From positions 1 through 52,013 of the forward strand of contig DASYYE010000151.1 in assembly GCA_035946955.1 (NCBI GenBank): a stretch of 52,013 nucleotides of DNA, in the 5' to 3' direction. The position numbers were made by a program, and so were the translations under genes. The first letter of the stretch is position 1, and every line of letters starts with the position of its first letter. This DNA comes from DASYYE01 sp035946955 (GTDB taxonomy: Bacteria; Actinomycetota; Actinomycetes; Streptosporangiales; Streptosporangiaceae). Shown here piece by piece: positions 8,001-16,089 of this stretch. The notes under the pieces were generated by a model, which was not told where the DNA came from, searched no databases, and saw only the letters and a list, made by a program, of their open reading frames with translations.

Positions 8001-9161
8001 ATGGCGCACATTGCGATCGTATCGATTCCGCACACCGGCCATATGGACCGGCTGTATGGAGTGGCGACGGAGCTCGTACGACGCGGGCACGAGGTGACCT
8101 TCGTGACGACCGCCACACGAGCCGGGCAGGTACGGGAACTCGGCGCCGAAGCGATCGAGTACCGCTCGCCGATGGAGGATGAGGCTGCGGCAGCCAACCG
8201 CGACGACGATCTGTCGACTGTGCTGCCGCGCCTGCTCCGCGAGGCCAAGGCTGTCCTGCCCGTCATGGAACGCAGGCTAGGCACCCGTGCGCCGGACTGC
8301 GTGCTGACCGATGTGCTGGCCTGGGGCGGCGCGGTGTTCGCCCACAAGCACGGCATCGTGGACATCCAGATGTGGCTGTTCTTCGCCTCGAACGAGGTCT
8401 TCTCGCTGGAGGACCGGTACGAATCCTCGCTCGGTGACCTCTCGCTGCTCGAGGAGTTCCACACTGACCTGACCGCCTTCGCCGATGAAGTGAGAACCCC
8501 CGGTGTGGCTGAATATATTTTCGCCAGCCGGGACCGCAATATCGTGTTCATGCCTCGCGTGTTCCAATATGCCGGCGACACCTTTGATGAACGATTTGTT
8601 TTTGTCGGACCAGGCCTGGTGCAGGCCGATCCGCCGAAGTCCGGAGAGGGCCCGCCGCTGGTCCTGATGTCCATGGGCACCGCGCATGACCGGGGTTCGC
8701 AGTTCTTCCGCGCCTGCGCGCTGGCAATGGCCGATCTGCCGATACGGCTCTTGCTGGTGACAGGAGGGTGTGTTGACCTCGCGGAACTCCAGGACCTGCC
8801 CGGAAACGTCGAGGTAAAGGAGTGGATCGACTATGCCGCAACGCTGGGGCGTGCTGATGTGTTCGTGACGCATGGCGGCATCAACGGTGTTATGGAGGCA
8901 CTTCACTACGCGGTTCCAGTGGTGGTGATCCCGGACCGGATGGAACAGATTGCAAACGCCGAACGTGTCGTTGAGCTCGGCGTGGGTGTGCGCGTATCGA
9001 AAGTCGGCGAATTGCGCGACGCTGTCCTGGGCGTGCTGTCCGGCAACGAAATTCGCAAGCGATTGGGAGAGATGAGGGCCGCTGTCCGGTCGGCGGGCGG
9101 CCCGTCAGCGGCAGCGGATGCGATCGAAGGATGGATAAAGCTCCGGCCCCGCGCGTCCTGA
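8001..9161 (+). CDS. GT1-family glycosyltransferase (macrolide-GT-like)
   Basis: A 386-residue GT-B fold transferase related to UDP- and dTDP-sugar transferases of natural-product pathways. His14 in IPHTGHMDR is the likely catalytic base, and the C-terminal donor-binding block reads THGGINGVMEALHYAVP followed by VVIPDRMEQIANAERV. The ATG sits one base after the P450 stop. With the deoxysugar genes at 133-4050, it most likely moves the dTDP-deoxyhexose onto the terpenoid aglycone. It is the only glycosyltransferase in the window, so a single sugar attachment is expected unless more genes lie to the left. Confidence 0.9.
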   Translation: MAHIAIVSIPHTGHMDRLYGVATELVRRGHEVTFVTTATRAGQVRELGAEAIEYRSPMEDEAAAANRDDDLSTVLPRLLREAKAVLPVMERRLGTRAPDCVLTDVLAWGGAVFAHKHGIVDIQMWLFFASNEVFSLEDRYESSLGDLSLLEEFHTDLTAFADEVRTPGVAEYIFASRDRNIVFMPRVFQYAGDTFDERFVFVGPGLVQADPPKSGEGPPLVLMSMGTAHDRGSQFFRACALAMADLPIRLLLVTGGCVDLAELQDLPGNVEVKEWIDYAATLGRADVFVTHGGINGVMEALHYAVPVVVIPDRMEQIANAERVVELGVGVRVSKVGELRDAVLGVLSGNEIRKRLGEMRAAVRSAGGPSAAADAIEGWIKLRPRAS

Positions 9162-9202
9162 CACGGCTTGCGGCGGCGTTGACCTTCTCAGCAGTTGGGG
9201 CA

Positions 9203-10222
9203 ATGGATATGGAAGAATCACGGTCCGCAGTCATCGACCGGAACGAGGACGAACTTTTCCGGCACGAGCTGACCGGGCACGTCTCGGCGCTGCTCACCGA
9301 GCGCTGGGATGGTCTTGGCACGCTCGACGAGATGTGCTGCTACGCGGTATCGGGAAAGGGGAAACTATTCCGCCCGATGCTGCTGATCGAGTCGGCGTGT
9401 GCGGTCGGCGGCACCGTCGAACGCGTGCTGCCCGCCGCCGTCGGTGCCGAGTGCGGTCACGTGGCGAGCCTGGTCCACGACGACATCATCGACAACGACG
9501 ACATGCGGCGCGGCCGCCTCTCAGTGCACCGGGCTTTCAATGTCGATAATGCGATCGTCGCGGGCGACGCACTCATCTTCGACCTGTTCGCCGCCCTGGC
9601 CGAGTGCCGGGAGACCGGCGTACCCGAGCACCGGATCGTCTCGGCGCTCAGCGCGGTAGCCCGCGCGGGTGTCGACATGTGCCGCGGCCAGGTACTCGAG
9701 GCGGAGGTCTCGGCAGAACGCAGGTTCTCCGTCGATTCATACCTCGCCGTAGCGGAGTTGAAGACCGCGGCACTCTTCCGTGGCACATGCCAGAGCGGTG
9801 CACTCCTCGGCGAGGGAGACGACACCGAGGTGGCGGCGCTGGCGGCCTACGGCGAACACCTTGGCCGGGCGTTCCAGATCCACGACGACCTGCTCGTGTT
9901 CGTCAGCGATGACGCGACAGCAGGCAAACCTGGTGGCAGCGACCTGAAGAACGGCCGGATGACCGCGCCGGTCGTCATGGCCCACCGACTGGGCCGGACC
10001 GGGGACCGCGAACGACTCGAGCAGTTGCTGTCTGAGCCGGGCGAGGGCGGGCTGGACGAGTTGCGCGACGTGATCGAGCGAACCGGGGCGCTGCGGCGAA
10101 CGGCCGACTGGGCTGCGGAATGGGCGTGGCAGGCGCACACCGCTCTGGACGTGCTCCAGCCGTCGCCCTACCGCGACCGGCTTGGCCGGTACGCCGAAGC
10201 CGCGATCAACCGCACCCGCTGA
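9203..10222 (+). CDS. Polyprenyl diphosphate synthase, probably GGPP synthase
   Basis: A trans-isoprenyl diphosphate synthase of about 339 residues, condensing IPP with allylic diphosphates. The first aspartate-rich motif is HDDIIDNDDMRRG (DDxxD) and the basic GKLFRPMLL block precedes it. The second aspartate motif is QIHDDLLVFVSD, where the third Asp of DDxxD is absent, as in several actinobacterial homologues I recall. The GDALIFDLF and ELKTAALFRG blocks are present. An in-frame ATG at 9131 would overlap the glycosyltransferase by 31 bases; ATG 9203 or 9209 after TTGGGG is more natural. The chain length (C20) is inferred from the cyclase beside it, not read from the sequence. Confidence 0.88.
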   Translation: MDMEESRSAVIDRNEDELFRHELTGHVSALLTERWDGLGTLDEMCCYAVSGKGKLFRPMLLIESACAVGGTVERVLPAAVGAECGHVASLVHDDIIDNDDMRRGRLSVHRAFNVDNAIVAGDALIFDLFAALAECRETGVPEHRIVSALSAVARAGVDMCRGQVLEAEVSAERRFSVDSYLAVAELKTAALFRGTCQSGALLGEGDDTEVAALAAYGEHLGRAFQIHDDLLVFVSDDATAGKPGGSDLKNGRMTAPVVMAHRLGRTGDRERLEQLLSEPGEGGLDELRDVIERTGALRRTADWAAEWAWQAHTALDVLQPSPYRDRLGRYAEAAINRTR

Positions 10223-10248
10223 CGGCACCTGGCAGAGGAGAAGCAGCC

Positions 10249-11955
10249 GTGGACAAGGACAAACTCGCCAAGCGGTCAGCGGAGGCGGTGCGTGCTGCGG
10301 TCGGCTATCTCTTCGATCGGCAGCGGGCAGATGGGGCGTGGACAGACCGTCTCTCCTCGTCGCCCATGACAACCGCGATGGGCATCCTCGCCTTCGCCCG
10401 TGCCGACCCAGCGGCCCATCGCGACCGCATCGCCGCCGGGCTCGCCTGGCTGGAACGGAACCAGCGCGCCGACGGCGGCTGGAGCATGGCTGACACGTTT
10501 CCGCCGAGCAGTCCCGGCACCACGGCGTTCGCGGTCGCCGCGTTCGAAGCGCTCGCGCCCACCACCACCCGGGACCGCATCGACCGCGCCCAGGCGTTCA
10601 TCGCCGCTAACGGGGGCGAGAGCGTCATTCCTGGCATGCAGGGACCGGGACCACGGAGTTGGCCCGCCGCCGCGGCGATCGCGTACGTCCTCGCTGGCCT
10701 GCGCGACCCCAGTCAGCAGCCGTACCAGCCATTCGAGGTGATGCTGCTGCCCGCCAAGCTGCGCAACAAGGTCAGCATCGGACTGCCCGGGGTGCTAGCG
10801 CTCGGGATCATGCAGGCCAGGACCATGAAGGCCGGCCCGCTGCGCCGTATCGCGCAGCGGGCCGCCGAACCCAAGGCGCTCGCCTGGCTGCGCTCGGTCC
10901 TCGGACCCAACGGTGGGGTCGAAGAGTGCCCGATGCTGTCCGCGTTCATCTACATCGGCCTGGCGGAAGCCGGTGTCGCCGAGGACATCCAGCGCGCCTC
11001 GTTGTCGTACCTGCTGGAGACCCAGCGGGACGACGGGTCATGGGCGGTCGACCGTGACCTGGAAATCGCGGTGACCGCGTACGCGATTCTCGGCTTGGCC
11101 GAGGTCGAGGATGTCGCGCTCGACTCCCGGCTCGAAGCCACCCGGGAGTGGCTCCTGTCCACCCAATGGACCGAGCCCTTCCTGCCGCTGGATATGCCAG
11201 CAGGCGCGTGGTCGTGGAACGTGCCATCGGGATGGCCGGAGTCAGAGGACACCGCGGTCGTCCTCTCGGCGCTCGGCCTCCTGGGCCTGCGGCAGGGCCA
11301 CCCGGCCATCGCCCGCGGACTGGACTGGCTGCGGACACGGCAGAACCGCAACGGCTCATGGTCGGAATGGGTGCGCAACTCGAACCTATTGAACGACCGC
11401 CCTTGCGCGGGCGTGACAGCCCACGTCCTGATGGCTCTGCACGATCACGGCGAACCGTTCGGCCGACGGTCACCGGGGGAACGGGCCCTGCGCTACCTCG
11501 AGCGGGCACAGCGTCCCGATGGGGCAACCCCGTCCATCTGGTTCCGCGACGACACCCATGGCACTGCCAAGGTGCTGGAGGCCTACGCCGCGATCGGCCG
11601 GAAACGGGATCAGGTGGCACTGAACGCCAGGAGGTTCCTGCTGGAGCAGCAGCGCCCGGACGGGGCATGGCCGGTCGATGTCGTGGTGGGGGCCGAAAGC
11701 GGCACGGTCGAGGAGACGTCTTGGGCCGTCTTTGCCCTGCTGGCGGCCGGCGAAGATCCATGGAGCACGCCGGTTACGGAGGCCGTGGAGTGGCTGCTCG
11801 ACCGCCAGGACAGTGACGGGACTTGGCCGGAGAGCCCGGTCGGGCTGTACTTCGACGATCTGTGCTACGCCAGCGACCTGATCACCCACACGTACACGCT
11901 CCGCGCACTGGGACGCTGGTGCCGGGCCACCAGCACGAGCGTCGGAGCGGTGTAG
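10249..11955 (+). CDS. Class II (squalene-hopene-type) terpene cyclase with ESED motif
   Basis: A 568-residue alpha/alpha-barrel cyclase, shorter than hopene cyclases (about 630). Repeated QW-type motifs are visible: QRADGAW (25-31), QRADGGWS (72-79), QRDDGSW, QNRNGSWSEW, QRPDGAW and QDSDGTWPES. Class II cyclases protonate an alkene or epoxide with a DxDDTA motif; here the matching segment is ESEDTA at residues 331-336, so two of three acids are Glu. The GTG at 10249 follows AGAGGAGAAG. It lies between the polyprenyl synthase and a P450, with an FAD monooxygenase close by, so the likely substrate is GGPP, an epoxy-GGPP or a prenylated acceptor. Which of these applies is inference. Confidence 0.88.
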   Translation: MDKDKLAKRSAEAVRAAVGYLFDRQRADGAWTDRLSSSPMTTAMGILAFARADPAAHRDRIAAGLAWLERNQRADGGWSMADTFPPSSPGTTAFAVAAFEALAPTTTRDRIDRAQAFIAANGGESVIPGMQGPGPRSWPAAAAIAYVLAGLRDPSQQPYQPFEVMLLPAKLRNKVSIGLPGVLALGIMQARTMKAGPLRRIAQRAAEPKALAWLRSVLGPNGGVEECPMLSAFIYIGLAEAGVAEDIQRASLSYLLETQRDDGSWAVDRDLEIAVTAYAILGLAEVEDVALDSRLEATREWLLSTQWTEPFLPLDMPAGAWSWNVPSGWPESEDTAVVLSALGLLGLRQGHPAIARGLDWLRTRQNRNGSWSEWVRNSNLLNDRPCAGVTAHVLMALHDHGEPFGRRSPGERALRYLERAQRPDGATPSIWFRDDTHGTAKVLEAYAAIGRKRDQVALNARRFLLEQQRPDGAWPVDVVVGAESGTVEETSWAVFALLAAGEDPWSTPVTEAVEWLLDRQDSDGTWPESPVGLYFDDLCYASDLITHTYTLRALGRWCRATSTSVGAV

Positions 11956-11957
11956 CC

Positions 11958-13262
11958 ATGACCGGTCTCCCGCCTGGCTCGGCCCTTCCCTCCGTGCTCC
12001 AGTCCATCTGGTGGGCGCTGCGGCCGCTCGCCTTCGCCGAGACCTACCGGCGTCGCTACGGTTCGCTGTTCACCACCCGGATCTATCCGTTCGGGCCGGT
12101 CGTGTACGTCGCCGATCCGGCACTGGTCAAAGAGGTCATGACCGCGCCCGCCGGCAAGTTCCGGGCAGGTGACGCGAACCGAGTGGTGGAGTTCCTGGTC
12201 GGCTCCAGGTCGCTGTTGCTGCTTGACGGTCCTGGTCACACTGCGAGCAGGCGGACGCTGATGCCCGCGTTCCACGGCGACAGCTTGGCCGGGTACGCCG
12301 CACAGATCCAATCGGCGGCGTCGGAGATCGATAGCTGGCCACGTGACCAGCCGATCAGCCTGCACCATCGGCTGCACCGGATCGCGCTTGACGTGATGAT
12401 CCAGGTCGTGCTTGGGGTCCGGGACGCCGATACAGCGGCTGAGCTGCATCAGCTGGTCCCACGGCTGTTCCGGTTCGACCCACTGGTGATCCTGGTGCCG
12501 AAGCTGAGGATCGACCTGGGGCCACGCTCGCCATGGGGGAGGTTCGTGCGAGTCCGCGACCGGGTCGACCAGATCCTCTACCAACAGATCGCGGAACGTG
12601 AACGGGATCCCGGCCAGGGGTCGGACGCCTTGTCGTTGCTGATCAGGGCATCCCGGGCGAGAGGCGGCGGACTCGATCAGGTGGAGCTGCGGGACCACCT
12701 GATCACGCTGCTCGCTGTGGGGCCCGAGACAACCGCCACGGCGATGGCCTGGTGCGTCGAACGGCTGGTGCGTCACCCGAGCGTGCTGGCCCGGCTCAGG
12801 GAGGATATGGCAGGCGGTGGGGACAGCTATCTCGATGCTGTCATCCACGAGACGCTCCGGGTCCGGCCGGTAACGATGGACATCGCCAGGACGCTGGCCG
12901 AGGACACCGACATCGCCAGCTACCGGGTGCCGGCGGGCACGATGATCGTCATCCCGCTGGGATTGCTGCATTCGTCTGCCGAGCTCTACAACCAGCCCCG
13001 GGAGTTCCGCCCGGAACGGTTCCTGGATGCGGCGCCGCCCGCGCACCACTTCCTCCCGTTTGGCGGCGGACCGCACCGGTGCCTCGGTGCGAGCTTCGCC
13101 ATGGAGGAAATGCGCGCACTGCTGCGTTACATGGTCAGCGCACTGGACATGGTGCCGGTCACCCCCCAGCCGGAGCGGCAGCGGTCCTCCGGGCCAACCT
13201 TGATTCCGGCGCTCGGGACCAAAGTCGTCATCCGGGACCGGGCGCTGCGGGCCGTCGTGTGA
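11958..13262 (+). CDS. Cytochrome P450, terpene-tailoring type
   Basis: A 434-residue P450 whose layout resembles the CYP4/CYP110-like bacterial group more than the other P450s here. The I-helix reads VGPETTAT with the acid retained (about residue 253), the K-helix is HETLR, and the heme loop is FGGGPHRCLG with Cys375. The ATG starts two bases after the cyclase stop. The gene ends in a GTGA overlap with a ferredoxin gene, which therefore is its probable electron donor. Direct coupling to the cyclase suggests oxidation of the freshly cyclised diterpene skeleton. Confidence 0.93.
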   Translation: MTGLPPGSALPSVLQSIWWALRPLAFAETYRRRYGSLFTTRIYPFGPVVYVADPALVKEVMTAPAGKFRAGDANRVVEFLVGSRSLLLLDGPGHTASRRTLMPAFHGDSLAGYAAQIQSAASEIDSWPRDQPISLHHRLHRIALDVMIQVVLGVRDADTAAELHQLVPRLFRFDPLVILVPKLRIDLGPRSPWGRFVRVRDRVDQILYQQIAERERDPGQGSDALSLLIRASRARGGGLDQVELRDHLITLLAVGPETTATAMAWCVERLVRHPSVLARLREDMAGGGDSYLDAVIHETLRVRPVTMDIARTLAEDTDIASYRVPAGTMIVIPLGLLHSSAELYNQPREFRPERFLDAAPPAHHFLPFGGGPHRCLGASFAMEEMRALLRYMVSALDMVPVTPQPERQRSSGPTLIPALGTKVVIRDRALRAVV

Positions 13263-13471
13263 GTGAGGAGCGGTGGCTTGTCTCTGTTGACGCTGACGCC
13301 TGCGCTGGATCTGGGACGTGCGTCGGCCTCGCGCCAGACGTGTTCTGGATCGGCAGCAACGGGACAGCAGTGGTTCGCGCGGACGCAGTGCCGGGCAACG
13401 ACGTGGCCGAGGCTGCCGAGTATTGCCCGGCTGCGGCCATCACCGTGCGGAGGCTGCTGGCTGACCGCTGA
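13259..13471 (+). CDS. [3Fe-4S] ferredoxin
   Basis: A 70-residue ferredoxin with the CX5C...CP pattern of P450-partner [3Fe-4S] ferredoxins: CAGSGTC, then EYCPAAAI near the C-terminus. The GTG start overlaps the P450 stop (GTGA), so the two are made together. It is the only ferredoxin in the window and may serve the four intact P450s of the pathway. Its 3' end overlaps the convergent FAD monooxygenase gene by 32 bases. Confidence 0.9.
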   Translation: MSEERWLVSVDADACAGSGTCVGLAPDVFWIGSNGTAVVRADAVPGNDVAEAAEYCPAAAITVRRLLADR

Positions 13472-14627
13472 CAACAGTGGGCGGGCGCCAGTCCATCATC
13501 TGGTCGAGGGCTCGCACGGTGAGCGACGGCATCAGGCCAGCAATCCGGAAGCCGGCGTTCCTGACGGTCACGGCGGGAGCGAAGGACAGCTTGCCGGCCT
13601 CGCCGATCCGTCGCGACATTCTCGCCAGCGCCGCGCTGCGCGGCCCTCTCCACCGGCTGTAGCGGGCAAGGGCATCGGTGATGCCGTCATCCGGCGCGGC
13701 GGTGACGAGGTGGGACAGAGTGACCGCGTCCTCCAGGGCGAGGCAGGCGGATCCGAGGTTGGGTGTCATGGCGTGGGCTGCGTCGCCGACAAGGGCGACC
13801 CGGCCGGCGTGGAACCGGGGGAGCCGCACGGCGAGTTCTTCGATGTCGCGATGCACGACCTCACTGGCGCCGGACGCCTCGATCAGTTCGGGGATCGGCG
13901 AGTGCCATGTGCCGAAGCGCCCGGCAAGCTCGCTGAGACTGTCGGAGCGGCATCCGGGTGGCGCCACGGCGAGCGCCGAGCAATGCACCAGCCCGTCTGG
14001 CAGCGGCAGGATCGAGAAACGCTTGCCCCGGCCCCACGTCTCGCCGGCAATCGTCACTTCAGGTGCATTCAGCACCACTCGCCAGCTCGTATATCCGGCG
14101 TACGTGAGGCCGGGGTGGGCAGGAAACAGCTCCGCCCGGATGGCGGAACGGATGCCGTCGGCGGCCACCACCAGGTCTGCGGCATGCACCCCGTCCTTGG
14201 TGTGCACGTGCGCGCGGCCTTGCGGGCCGCCAGGGTCAACGAAAGACACCGGCGTTCCTGTCACCAGGGCGCCGGACGGGAGCAGTTCCCGCAGGATGTC
14301 GATGAGCCTGGCCCGGTGGATCGCCATGACGGGTTCGCCGTACCGGGCGTGGATGAAGCTGAGATCCGTGCGTGAGATCCAGTCGCCGCTGGGGGTTCTG
14401 ATGCCGCCGTGGGATTGCTCGGTCGCCGCGGCCCGTACCCGGTCTCCGGCGCCCAGGGCCTTCAGCGCGTGCACGCCGTTGGGCGTCAGGCCGAGACCGC
14501 CGCCGACCGGGCGCAGTTCGCGCGCCCGTTCGAGAACGGTCACGTGCCAGCCGGCCCTGGTCAGCCCTATGGCGGTGCCGAGGCCGCCGATACCGGCACC
14601 GACCACCACGGCCTCCTGTGCCTTCAT
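13440..14627 (-). CDS. FAD-dependent monooxygenase (aromatic hydroxylase/epoxidase family)
   Basis: A class A flavoprotein monooxygenase of 395 residues. The N-terminal FAD site is VVVGAGIGGLGTAIGL, an Arg-containing loop follows near IHRARLIDIL, the DG motif is VVAADGIRSAIR, and the second FAD motif is VALVGDAAHAMTPNLGSA. The ATG at 14627 follows AAGGAG and overlaps the UbiA stop as ATGA. In comparable terpenoid pathways such an enzyme epoxidises the terminal alkene before cyclisation. Co-translation with a prenyltransferase and proximity to the cyclase support that role, but hydroxylation of an aromatic acceptor fits the family equally well. Confidence 0.9.
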   Translation of the reverse strand: MKAQEAVVVGAGIGGLGTAIGLTRAGWHVTVLERARELRPVGGGLGLTPNGVHALKALGAGDRVRAAATEQSHGGIRTPSGDWISRTDLSFIHARYGEPVMAIHRARLIDILRELLPSGALVTGTPVSFVDPGGPQGRAHVHTKDGVHAADLVVAADGIRSAIRAELFPAHPGLTYAGYTSWRVVLNAPEVTIAGETWGRGKRFSILPLPDGLVHCSALAVAPPGCRSDSLSELAGRFGTWHSPIPELIEASGASEVVHRDIEELAVRLPRFHAGRVALVGDAAHAMTPNLGSACLALEDAVTLSHLVTAAPDDGITDALARYSRWRGPRSAALARMSRRIGEAGKLSFAPAVTVRNAGFRIAGLMPSLTVRALDQMMDWRPPTVVSGQPAASAR

Positions 14628-15643
14628 GACCGGACTCCTTCCGGCCTCGCCGTACGGCTCGGCTCGTATCTGCCTTGCATCACTTTCTGGGCGGTCAAGG
14701 TAATTGCCAGGGACGGGACCAGGAACGAGATAGCGGCGGCAGGGCCGATGCCGCCAGCGAGCAGCGCGCACGGCAGCAGCAGCCGTTCGATGACGATTAC
14801 CCTGTGCGACTTCAGGCAATCCAGCCGCGGCACCGGCTTATCAGCCCGAATGAGAATACGGACCGAAATGATGGCCAGCAGGGCCGCCGAACCGACCATG
14901 GCGCCGTAACCGCCGAGGTCGATCGCACTGCCTAGGATGGGCCGCCACCAGACGGCGATTCCAAGGGCCAGCGCCATCCAGCACACGTCGAGAAGGACAA
15001 CCAGCCAAATCGTCGCCACATCACCATGACGTACCGGGAATGTCCGGTAGCCGCCCCTCCGGTCGCTTTCACGATCACAGAGCGTACCCACGAGATTAGA
15101 CGATGAGTCGTGCAGCCAGAACATCAGGGCGATCGGTGCCAGCTTGACGGGGACAGTATCGCCGGCCGAAGTCGCACCAAGCAGCAACGACAATGCGGTG
15201 GGGCCACCACGGGCAATGTTGCCGAAGATTCCGCGAGCCTTTAGCGCCATACTGTACGACAGCCCCAAAGCCCCTGCGAGGAAGACGTACACGAGGTTGA
15301 CAGGGCTGAGCGCGGCCGCGATGACGGTACCGAGCACGATGGCGGTCATCATCCCTGCGAACGCCTCGGACGGACTCATCCGGCCTGATGGGATGGGCCG
15401 CTGCCGCTTGCCGATGGCGTCCAGATCCCGGTCAAAGTAGTCACCCCCGTACAGCGAGGCGACCCAGCCCAGGGTAGGGGCAAGCCACGCGCCCATGACC
15501 CGGTACGGCGGTGCCGATGGGTCGGCGAGCAAGGCGCCGGCGACGCCCACGAGCCCGGCATAGAAGCTTGAGTCGAGTCGGCAAGTCTCCATGTGGGCGA
15601 TTAGCCGCCGCCGGGTACAGAGATCCTTCCTGGTCCTTTCCAT
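14624..15643 (-). CDS. UbiA-family membrane prenyltransferase
   Basis: A 339-residue integral membrane enzyme with about eight hydrophobic segments. Two Asp-rich diphosphate-binding loops are clear: DYFDRDLDAIGKRQRPIPSG, the NDxxDxxxD-type site with Asp in place of the first Asn, and LCDRESDRRGGYRTFPVRHG. The family moves a prenyl chain to an aromatic or other acceptor, and some members act as terpene cyclases. The ATG at 15643 follows GGGGAG. It is the first gene of a two-gene leftward operon with the FAD monooxygenase. A decayed copy of its first codons exists at 22030-22116. With the polyprenyl synthase nearby it implies a meroterpenoid or a second cyclisation step; the acceptor is not visible. 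Confidence 0.9.
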   Translation of the reverse strand: MERTRKDLCTRRRLIAHMETCRLDSSFYAGLVGVAGALLADPSAPPYRVMGAWLAPTLGWVASLYGGDYFDRDLDAIGKRQRPIPSGRMSPSEAFAGMMTAIVLGTVIAAALSPVNLVYVFLAGALGLSYSMALKARGIFGNIARGGPTALSLLLGATSAGDTVPVKLAPIALMFWLHDSSSNLVGTLCDRESDRRGGYRTFPVRHGDVATIWLVVLLDVCWMALALGIAVWWRPILGSAIDLGGYGAMVGSAALLAIISVRILIRADKPVPRLDCLKSHRVIVIERLLLPCALLAGGIGPAAAISFLVPSLAITLTAQKVMQGRYEPSRTARPEGVRS

Positions 15644-15821
15644 TTACTCCCCAATGCGCGGTACGACCCTGCCGATGCTGGTAGACCGTGCCTATCTAGT
15701 CAAACCACGGGCCAGTTTCCCAGCCATGGCGTAGACCGGGTATTCCGCGTTAGGGTCTACGGCGATACCGACGCCGTCCAAAGGAATCCAACCGAGATAG
15801 CCAGGAAGGAAGGCGTTCTCA

Positions 15822-15896
15822 GTGGCGGTCGAGTCGGCCCGTGCTCCCAGGTTCACACAGCCATGTGACGGACATGTCCCGCAGGGCGTCGGATGA
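15822..15896 (+). pseudogene. Relic of a phyH (dioxygenase) gene: first codons only
   Basis: The reading frame from GTG 15822 gives VAVESARAPRFTQPCDGH, matching the start of the intact PhyH gene at 22282 (VAVESAHVSRFTRPYDAPA), then ends at a TGA after 24 codons. Right after the match the sequence switches to a block (CATGTCCCGC) that lies downstream of the intact gene at 23191. The relic is therefore best explained by an internal deletion of roughly 850 bases from a complete second copy. Confidence 0.7.
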
Positions 15897-15923
15897 CACC
15901 TCCCCGCCGGGCGCCGCGCGGTG

Positions 15924-15950
15924 TTCGACGGCGCGAAGTCGACGGTCGAA
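15924..15950. promoter_or_regulatory. 27-bp inverted repeat TTCGA-N17-TCGAA upstream of a P450
   Basis: The outer arms GTTCGAC and GTCGAAC are perfect, and an inner GTCGAC palindrome lies between them. The site is 140 bases before the P450 at 16090 and matches the element at 23209 at nearly every base, including the ACGCCGCCGCGG that follows. It is probably an operator retained from the duplicated block. Confidence 0.55.
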
Positions 15951-16089
15951 CACGCCGCCGCGGCGAGCCCGGTTCGGTACTAGGGCATTCCCATCCCGTT
16001 CCAAGCGTTCGAATGCAACCAAGCGGAACCCGATATGATGCGACCGCATTGCAGCAATATGATCTCGTGGAGTAGGGGAGCCAATACCG

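Larger units (their letters stand above)
15574..16005. repeat. Duplicated divergent promoter region, copy A
   Basis: This covers the ubiA start, the intergenic region and a phyH relic. It is similar to 22030-22340 and, beyond the relic, to about 23190-23295. Shared landmarks are the ubiA segment coding RRLIAHxETCRL, the CCGATGCTGG block, CAGTGGCGGTCGA around the phyH start, CATGTCCCGC and the TTCGA inverted repeat. Copy A keeps ubiA and has lost phyH. Similarity was judged by eye and the ends are approximate. Confidence 0.7.

Noticed and set aside
10946..11761. Minus-strand frame of 271 codons inside the terpene cyclase
   Set aside because: Arg/Pro-rich low-complexity translation, opposite QW repeats of the real gene.
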